64,000 bases of DNA from Batillaria attramentaria. Taxonomy: Eukaryota; Mollusca; Gastropoda; Batillariidae. Positions within the stretch are counted from its first letter, which is position 1. Every line of letters starts with the position of its first letter. Below are positions 24,556 through 34,355 of this stretch, one piece after another. A program made the position numbers and the translations under genes. Under the pieces are notes generated by a model. It was not told where the DNA came from. It saw only the letters and a program-made list of their open reading frames with translations, and ran no database searches. Location: positions 2,082,501-2,146,500 of the forward strand of contig JACVVK020000037.1 in NCBI GenBank assembly GCA_018292915.2, read 5' to 3'.

Positions 24556-27500
24556 TCGCTGTGAGAGTGTATGTTTAAAAACTTGAACAGTTGTTGATGT
24601 TTATTTATTGCTTGCACCAGGGTAACTCGCCATCGTCGGCAGGTCATAGAGCCAGAGATTCTGGCAGAGGTGTCAGATGATGAGGCAAAGGTTGGGCGCG
24701 AGGACAAGGACAGTGATGAGGAAGAGGAAGAAGAAGAGGAGCTAGACGAGGAGGTATTTTTGCGAAGTTTGTTGTTTGTTTTTTCTTAGTGTGTTGAGAC
24801 ATGGATACTACTAATCAGCACTATACTAGGCTTCTAGAACTTAAAGACAGTTCATATACATTAACCTTATGGCTTTACCTTTGTAATAACGTAAGATAGA
24901 GAGATGAATCACAAGACACCACATGCGAACATTTTCTTTTCCAGGAAATTGAAAGACGAAGAGCTTTTAGAAGACAAAGGGCACTTCAGAGGAGAGATGA
25001 AGAGGTATGTACTGATAATTACTGAAAGTGTGTGTCCCATGAACATCTGTTTCTGAGTCTGATTTTTGTGCATGTGTTTAAGTGATACGTTCTTATTACG
25101 CACAAGTGTCATCTGAGGAATTCAGTGCTTACTGCCAATACTGTTTCTTGTCAGCGAAGTTCAGGGTCCACACAGGTCATGGAATCCTGGAAAAGTCATG
25201 GAAATTGGAAAAAGCTTTTCCAGGCCTGGAAAGTCATGAAATTATCTCAAGAGTCATGAAAAGTCATGGAATTTTGGAAGTTTATGGAAGCCATTTTGAG
25301 CCCAACAGTGAAATGGTCAGCTTGGTGATTACTCACTGGACTGTTCGCCAAAAATACCAACAACTGCCTTCCCATACGGCTAATGACTAACTCTGAACAT
25401 TGGTCTTGCTGACTGTGATAACTTGGATAAGCTCAGAATTCCTACCCTCGCGTGTGTCAGTGTGAAAGAGGGCGAGGAAGTTGTCATGGAAAACAGGAGA
25501 GTTGGCCTCGAAAAGTCATGGAAAAGTCATGAATTATTTAGACTGTGAACCTGTATGGACCCTGGAAGTTACTGTTACTGCTGACGTTGGTACATGGAGA
25601 CATGATTTTCAGGAGGTGATGGATGTGGAGGAAGAGAAATCAGAGGGAGAAACGGAGGAAGAATCATCTGAATATGAAGAATACACAGACTCTGAAGAAG
25701 AGACCGGACCAAGGCTGAAGCCTGTTTTTGTCAGAAAGTAAGACTATTTTCTGCCTTCAGTGTTTTTACGCTGCATATTAGACTTAGGAGAAAAAAGAAA
25801 TCATGAGCCGGAGGCGGGAAAAAAGTGCACAGATCTTTGTACAGCACGGTACTGACAAGGACTGAAAAATTCTGACATTTGCTTCCAATAGTACTGACAG
25901 ACACTTTTGGGGGTTGGTACCTCTGACCATATTTTTACAAGTCCACTACACTGGATGGTTCCACACATTTACAGAATTTTGAAATCATTCGAACAGAAAA
26001 CAGGACAGCTTCCGAAGCAGAAAATACTTTCAGCCATGTTGTCTGAGCGATTGTCCTTAGAAAATGTAATACTGGCCCTTTCTAGTCCTTACAAGGTCCT
26101 TATTTGGCTGTGACTCAAGTCCCAGGGAACCCTGTAACAGGTACCAGTTGATGTAACAGAACTGGTGAGAGCAGTGCATTGAGATTTGTTGTGTGACACT
26201 GTCAGTTGATTTGAAAGCTTTTCTGCTCATTTGATATCTTTGTGCGCTGCTGGTCTTGCTGAATGAATCTGTCTTATGCTGAAAAAAGCCATAGAGGTAG
26301 CAGAGAATATTTCGTACTCAGCACTATCAAGGTTAAGAAACAAGAGAAAGTCAGGAGATGCTATCTAACAGTTGAAAACACGAAAGTCAGTTGCTTTCTA
26401 AATGAATGGGAAGAACAAGTAACTGTTCAGAAGCCAGTTGCTTGGTACATGATTTTTAACTAAACTGATTGCTGATGGTGTGTATCTTTTGTGTTGCACA
26501 GGAAGGAACGTATCACCGTCCAAGAGCGAGAGCGTGAAGAACAGCGACAGAAAGAGTTGGAGGCTGAGGCCAAGAAACTGGCAGAGGAGCGACGCAGGCA
26601 GACACTGAGGGTTAGCTGATCCTTTTACAGTTTCTGAGAGTCCCCTAGTAATACATAACATTTGTTTGTTGTCTTTCCTGACCCCATCCGGTGCACTGCT
26701 GCTGTCTCTGGCAGTGGGTTCGCGTCTTCTGTCACAGTTTGACTGGACAGTATCTTCCTGTGACCAGTCGTTTAACTTCAAGTCAATTCATCACTAGTCA
26801 CCACTACTCTTGCAACTTTTCTATCGTCAGCTCTGAGCAAGGATCATTAGAATGGGCAGGGCAGTACCAGAAACGTGCGTCCCTGGGACTGGGATTTTGG
26901 ATTTTATAGTATTTTATCTTAAACACTGACCGCTTCTTGTTGTAGCCCCGATTTTGATGATATTGTTGATGCAGATGGCGGAGACGGAACTGAGGAAGGA
27001 AATGGAGGAGGAGCGACAGGTGGACGACATGCTCAACGACATCAACACTGATGATGAAAACGATGAAGAGGAGTATGAACTTTGGAAAGTCCGTGAGCTG
27101 AAGCGGATCAAGCGTGACCGAGAAGAAAGAGAAGCGTAAGCTGAATATTTTTGTATTACAATTTTTTTTTCCACTTGAAATCAGCAACAACAGACAAAAA
27201 ACAAACCTCAGAAACCTACGGACTGTTCTACATTAGAGGTAAAGATATGCTTGCCGAGACACTGTACCCCGTGAAATACGATCCCTTTGCCACTACCCTT
27301 CAAAGTCGCCCTTGGCAGCCGAATGGCATGTCAACAGAAGTGGCCTGTGGTTGTGAAAGAGTTAAAATAAAAGTGCAGACTGACAGGACAAACAGCACAG
27401 TCACTTGCAGACAAAAGTACACAGCAAAGCATCACAGGAATGGAAAAAGAGACGACAAGGAACAAACAAAACAAATGAATAGATAGTTAAAAAATAACAC

Positions 27501-30500
27501 ACACACTAAGGAAGCACTAGGCAGAGCCTAAGATCTTCCACCTTTTGGCTGATTTCCACCTTTGGCTAAAAACTTTCCTCCCCACAAAAACTGTTTCCTC
27601 TTCAGAAGCATCTAAAATCATACCAAAACACACCAAATTGCACAAATTTTAGGCTAATTTGAAAACATTTCCACCAGAAAAAGTGTTTCCTGTAGTGAAG
27701 TTCTTAAAATCATGACACAAAATGCACCAAACTGCACAGATTTTAGTCTAGTTTAACAAAAAAAATCCACCTTTTCAGATGTGCGCTTGTAGCTGTACCA
27801 CTTTATCACTAAATGCTACTCACTATTCCTCCTTTTATCGTTTTAAGCCCTGACTAGGCCGTCTCAAAATGTTTTATCATAATTTTCATTGTGTTGCTTC
27901 AGGATCGAGAAGGAAAAGATGGAGCTGGATCGCATCCGCAACATGACAGAGGAGGAGAGGCGGCAAGAGTTCCGCGCCAACCCCAAGCAGATCACCAACA
28001 AGGCACCGAAGGGGAAATACAAGTTCTTGCAGAAATACTACCACCGTGGTGCCTTCTTTGTCGTAAGTAGAGTAGATGAATGTGTCATTCAGGCAGTTCA
28101 GTCAGTCAGTTGCAGTTCAAAATGGAAGTGTAGTAGCCTGATAGTGGCATAGATGTGCTGTAGCTTAATTAGACAGAGATCGTGTGTATTTTAGTGTTTT
28201 TTTTAAAGCACATAATCATGATAATAATATATTATTATTATTATTATTAATTACCCAGTTTCTGGACTTAAAAGTGCGGCAGACTGAACCCAACATGCAC
28301 CGCTTACATGAATCACAGACATTCGCTCACACATATGGTATCGGCGCATTACAATCACGCGGTGAGGGATCAGCTCAGCTATATAGTTGTTTCAGAATTT
28401 AGAGTCGCCTTTATTTTTGAATTTTTGGAGACTGAAAATATCCAGAGCAGAGGGCTGGGAAGCCAGTGTACCTGTCCTGGAAAGAACCCTGATGATCGGC
28501 CTGAATGAGTGGTGCCACATACAAAGAAGAAAAATTTGTGGGACTCAAACCTGACGTCTTGCATTGGTGGCAGGGTCTTCACCACTAAACCACCAACCAG
28601 TTTACAGACATCCAAGTTTTGAATAAATATGTATATATATGGGCATGGCTCAGAAATGGCGTAGAACGCCCGATCGTTGCACTAGCAGACTTTGAGTGGA
28701 AATAAAAATACCTTAGAATGGTAATTTTTTTAATGTAAGGGCACCAGTGTTTAGCAGATGTATGAAACTCTGGCTCCTAAACTTTTCTCGTCGGAATATT
28801 GTAAATAAATCGGTGCAATTGCACTTTTCCCGCATTTTCGGCGTCGCCGCTGAGCGCGATTTTTGTGACACGGTTTTGGGTCCTTCACAGTGATCAAGAA
28901 TAACTTCAAAAAGAAAGTGCCCACCGCTTGATAATCCAGTAAAGTAAACTTGGAAGTGGTCCGTAGTCGGTTCCAAAACTTTCATTTTGAAATTTACCGC
29001 TTACTATGCGAGCCACGTTGGATTTTCGTGACCAGGAATGTACGTCAGCCATTGCTGTAAAAAATAGCCGCGGCGGAATAATCGTTACCGGCCGGAAATA
29101 GTAAACACAACAACAACAAAAAAGTTGTGTATTTTTTGTTAAATTCACGCCAGTTTTTAACCATAAAGCGATAGCATTCGTCAGATACTCATACCGTCGA
29201 AAATATGCGATATCGGTCGCGCTCCGAGTTTTGTTGTAAACGGCGTGTTACGTACTACTTTTTTACTTGCGCAGTGGCGCGAATCGGCTGACTTTCGTTT
29301 CGCTCGCAGCACCGTGTGCGATTCATTCTGGCCAGATTTGTCTTTGTGTGGAATCGGGAAACAGAATGTCGAAGAACAACGAAGAAAATGAAGGTAAGTT
29401 TTTGTTGTCAGTCCTGATCTGCTTGTTACGTACTTCGCAACAGCGTTTTTGACCTCATGTTTCTTCAATTATAGCTTCTGTGCAATGTAGTTCACTGATC
29501 AAGACGAAAGCAATCTTTGGAAAAATGTTTCGCCGAGACATCACTCCGTGTTTCCACAGTTTTCACAGAGCGTATCTACAAGAAAAAAACATTTTATTGG
29601 ACTGTCTGAGATGTTTTTGTAGTCATGATAACGTACAAAGCGCATTAACAGTTCTGTGAAAAATTACAGAATCTAGGGCGGCGGGCTTGCGAAATAATTA
29701 CGTTTGAAGTCAAATCGCTTGAATTTTATGGAACTCCATTTAGGTGATTGCAAAATTTAGACTCCAATAATGGTGTCCGTTATCTCACAACAAAGAGTTG
29801 TACTCGTTTTCAGGCTTTCATGTTTACAGGTAGAGAAATAGCCCAGAATTGTGAAAGACACGAATTTGTTCACGTCTCACTCATTAATAGTTGCAAGGGA
29901 TCCTGTCCGATTGTGTTCACTATTATTGTGCGTGGTCAAGAATATATCGACTGTAATGGTCAAAGTTTGTAACTTCACTACAAATCTGTGGCTAACGCCT
30001 CATCATCAGCGTTGTGATGTTATGAACGTCGCATCAAACTATCAACTACGTTTCTACACGTGAAATGCCTTTATGTGAGAGCATGACTGCTGCAGTTTTG
30101 GACAGTTTTGAAGAGGAGAAACTGTTTAAAGAATTAATTACTGTTTTTAACATCTCAGTCCTTAGCACGTAACATCACAACACAAACTTAAACAAAGTTG
30201 TGTTGTGATGTTATGAACAAAACACTTTTCATTGAAATGATTCTTTGCTGGTGAATTGGGTGTGCTTTTTGAGTTTAGTGATACCCCGGTAAGCAGGGTT
30301 TTTTTTGAAGCAGTTGGGGTTCTCTACATCAAGTCTGTGGGTTATTTTTAGAGAAGTAAATGTTGATCACTTCACAACAAAGCTTTCGGAGTGAGGTTAT
30401 GAACTGACAGCAAATGTTTTTACTCAGGGTCATATTGTAGATTTAGGTTATGAGGATGATGCTTCAGTCATGATTCATACTTCCCCTCTTCTAATCATAC

Positions 30501-33500
30501 ATGCATTTTTGTGTGGTTTTGCACAAAGTAGGTCTTTGTTAGTTCATAACTTCACAACAATGTATGATCCATGGTCTGCCATTGTTTGTGTGAAGTTATG
30601 TACGTCTCTCACGAGTGTCCTGACCTGCAGTAAGATGACAATTTTGAAGAAACATAACTGGGTGCAGGTAACTTCAACTGTTGGAGTTCTGTGAGAGTAG
30701 ATTAAAGAGGTTTATGCAGGTCTGTTGTTTAAATTTGACAAAATGTGAAAAGATGCAAGTGCAGTGTGTTGTGATGTTATGAACAGTTCAGTTAGTTACA
30801 TACAGTAAACGCTGCTGTTGTACGGCATTAGGTCAGCGGTTGCATAATTTCACATTCACATCCTGTGTGAAGCATTAGGTTCTTGTCCTAGTCATTTTAA
30901 CACACTTTTGAAGTTTTCGGTGCCATTCTGCTGTTTGTAACTTCACAACAATCCTTTGGTGTGAGGTTATGGACCGATAGCAAATATTTTCCCCTGATGG
31001 TCATACTGAAGATTTAGGTTATGAGAATGATGGTTCAGTCATGATTCATACTTCCCCTCTTCTATTCATACATGCATTTCTGTGTGGTTTTGCACAAAAT
31101 AGGTCTTTGTTAGTTCATAACTTCACAACAATGTATGATCCATGGTCTGCCATTGTTTGTGTGAAGTTATGTACATCTCTCACGAGTGTGCTGACCTGCA
31201 GTAAGATGACAATTTTGAAGAAACATAACTGGGTGCAGGTAACTTCAACTGTTGGAGTTCTGTGAGAGTAGATTAAAGAGGTTTATGCAGGTCTATTCTT
31301 TAAAATTGACAAAATGTGAAAAGATGCAAGTGCAGTGTGTCGTGATGTTATGAACAGTTCAGTTACATACAATAAACAACAGCTGTTGTAAGGCATTAGG
31401 TCAGCGGTTGCATAACATGGGGTTCATTGAACGAAGGTAACAGCTCTTTGCTTCTTAGAGGACCTATAGGACAGTCATTCTTTAAAATGTGCTACATGAA
31501 GTTGAACAAATAATAAAGGATGTTCATAACTGTTATTGGAAAAATGTCTCTTTCAAACAGATGAAGGATGGTGTTTCATGTCTGATTTATCATAACATGA
31601 ATTTATCTGCAATGTAGAAATAATGTCATTAACTTTATGACTGTCAATGTGCAGAGTGCCAGAAGTCGACGACTTTGTGGAAGCTGTTTTTTCAAGCAAC
31701 CGAAAGAAGGGAGAAGCCGTCTACTACGCAAAGGTTTGTGTCTCCAACGCACGGCATACAAAGCTATATATCTTTAACCATTGTTGCAAAAGTCATGAGA
31801 TGTCAAGACAAGTTTTTACATGATCCTGTTTATTTTAGTTTTTCTTGGCTTTAGGCTGACGCTGGTCTCTCCATGTCAGAAATCTTATAAGGTGATGTCT
31901 CCTGTGTCCAGGTGCTGGAAGTGTTGCATGATGGTTCTGAGGTGAAGCTTCACTACATGCAAAGAAAGGGGGATGTATACACGTGGGCGGATGTGGCCTG
32001 GCATCCCACCGAGCAGATACAAGGAACTGTTGCTGCCCCTAAACTCATGCCAGGGCGCAAACTTGCATTTACTTTCAGTTAGGTCTGAAGACGTTTTCCG
32101 CTGAGCCATTAACAGCCCCATTGACCTCTGTGGTAGCCAGGCAGGTTTAGACTAGTTACCTGAAAACTACATGCAGTTTTTCACCTATGTGTCTGTGTTT
32201 GAATATCTTCTTGAATGTTGTGGCATTTGGAACAGTATTCTGTAGCTTGCTGTTATAGATCTATATGAAACTTGCTTAATAAAATCAACAAATCTATAAC
32301 TTTATCTGTTTTTACATAGTTCTGTTCCAAGGATAAGCAGAGTGGCTGTAAAAGCAAAACTATCACAATGAATGCACTCGAATTGTAGCCATAAATAAAC
32401 ATCTGCACATAATATGGACAGTCCCAGAATAGGTGAACAATAGTTTCCTCTCCCAGACCACAAAATAAACACATGAACATGCTCTTTCATGGTCAGCAGT
32501 GATGTAAATACTTACACTCAGGCATTATAAAACTGCTTCGTGTAAAAAAAAAAAAGTGCACTATGTACACTTACTACGTGCCAAATGGGGTTTTTCACTC
32601 CTAGAATGTGTTCCCAGTATCTTATCAGCTCTAATGTCATAGTTTCTGTTTTGCCCGCTGTTTCTCTTAATAAGAAAAAAGCTGAAAGCCTACTGAGTAG
32701 CTTTATATGAATATTGTGCGTTTTGAAGTACTTAAGACAGTCGCAGATCTTTAGAGTTGAAAAATGTTGTGAAGTTATGTACAACATTTACCAGCTTGTC
32801 AACATGTCTTAGGAGGATTTACTTCAGAAGTAAAATAAAAGTTCCATACAATAAAAATGGTGATGTAGTATAAATGCTTTACTTTTTTAGTCAGAGAATG
32901 GTCTTAATGGAGCACACATTCTAAAAAAGCTGGCCATGTCACGTTGTGAAGTTATGTACATTTCCCCTCCTTGAGACTGTTTTTTCTTGTACTGGCTGAA
33001 ATTGGGGGCGATTCATATTCTTAAAGGGCTTCAACTGCAGGGGTGTAATGTTCACTCACTTTTACCACCTGTGATGCTCAACTACTGCTAAGAAAGGTTT
33101 GTTTTATTTGTGAAAACAGGAGGAGAGACATCTCATTGTTGTGAAGTTATGTACTACCGGTAACATTCCAGATTTTTCCCCCAGTGTTTTATGTTTTCTG
33201 GGGGACAATAGTGGCAACAGTGGATACCTGCTTTGTAGATAGTCTGCTAATTTGGTTTTTAAAGGTCATTGTTAATCTCTTAATAAGTTTTGTAAACAAA
33301 TTTTAGCCTTGTGACGTTGTGAAGTTATGTACTGAAGTTCCCCTTTAGTTAGTTTAGGCAAATGTATCAATACCAAAACCTCTTTCATGGTCAGCAGTGA
33401 TGTAAATACTTACACCTAGACATTCTAAAACTGCTTCATGTAAACAAAGTGCATTATGTACACTCACTATGTGCCGAAAGGGGTTTTTCATTTCTAGAAT

Positions 33501-34323
33501 GTGGTCCCAGTGTCGTATCAGCTCTAATGTCATAGTTTCTGTTTTGCCCGCTGTTTCTCTTAATAAGAAAAAAAGCTGAAAGCCTACTGATTAGCTTTAT
33601 ATGAATATTGTGTGTTTTGGATGAAATTTGAAAGTACTTATGACAGTCATAGATCTTCAGAGTTGAAAAAATGTTGTGAAGTTACGTACATTTTCTGCTT
33701 CTTTAAAATATCTCGCTTCTTTAGAAGTCCAAGAACAGTGTAACTATTTCAGTTAACCCAACTGGTTTTTTCTTTATAACAGGGTGCAATTTAAATGAAT
33801 TTCTTGTATCTCTTTCCAGTGAATGGGAGCAAGAAGTTCCTGTGATGTTGTGATGTTATGTACACAGTGATATGGTTGGCGTCATATTACACAAGTAATA
33901 AATGAGTGAATGACACAAAAATGGTTCAGATGATGTGTTTTTGTTTTGAAGATGGTGTGCCCCAAGTCCAATGTGTAAATTATGATTTTCTATTTGCCTT
34001 AGTGTGTCACAACTTTTCAACGACCATTTCTGAGCCATGCCCATATATATAAATATATAAATATGGAAATGGCTATACTGCTAGAATTATTTTTCACACT
34101 TAAAAAAAAAAATTCTAAGAGACCTTGGTAATTTACTGTTTTCTGCGGTTTCCTCTACAGGCCGAGGAGGACACTGTGTACAAACAGGACTTCTCTCAGC
34201 CGACACTGGACGACCACTTTGACAAGACCATCCTTCCCAAGGTTATGCAGGTAAGTCAAGTTTCCACAAATAGAATTTTTAAAAATTTTATCTATCTGTA
34301 GATGTAAATGAACAGTGTGTGTG

Positions 34324-34355
<32 letters not shown>

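Larger units (their letters stand above)
28641..34042. mobile_element. 5.4-kb TIR-bounded element in MFAP1 intron 8
   Basis: The left end GGGCATGGCTCAGAAATGG (28641-28659) is an exact inverted copy of the right end (34024-34042). The match extends outward through an alternating AT run to 27 bp, so the true ends and any TA-type target duplication cannot be separated. Between the ends are a GC-richer promoter-like stretch, the three-exon Tudor-like gene, two arrays of a 17-bp motif, two internal duplications and a LINE scrap. No transposase-like open frame was seen, so the unit looks non-autonomous or decayed. The superfamily is unknown. Confidence 0.72.

Noticed and set aside
30470..31265. Two near-identical 74-codon open frames
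   Set aside because: They arise from duplication A of the TIR element, lie in the nested gene's intron and have no start context or domain.
31655..31733. Use of the first acceptor (CAG|AGTG) for exon 2 of the nested gene
   Set aside because: It joins exon 1 in a frame that does not continue into exon 3, while the AG two bases later does.
29778..33863. CRISPR-like array interpretation of the spaced 17-mers
   Set aside because: Animal nuclear context, spacing near 180 bp, copies in both orientations, and no cas genes.
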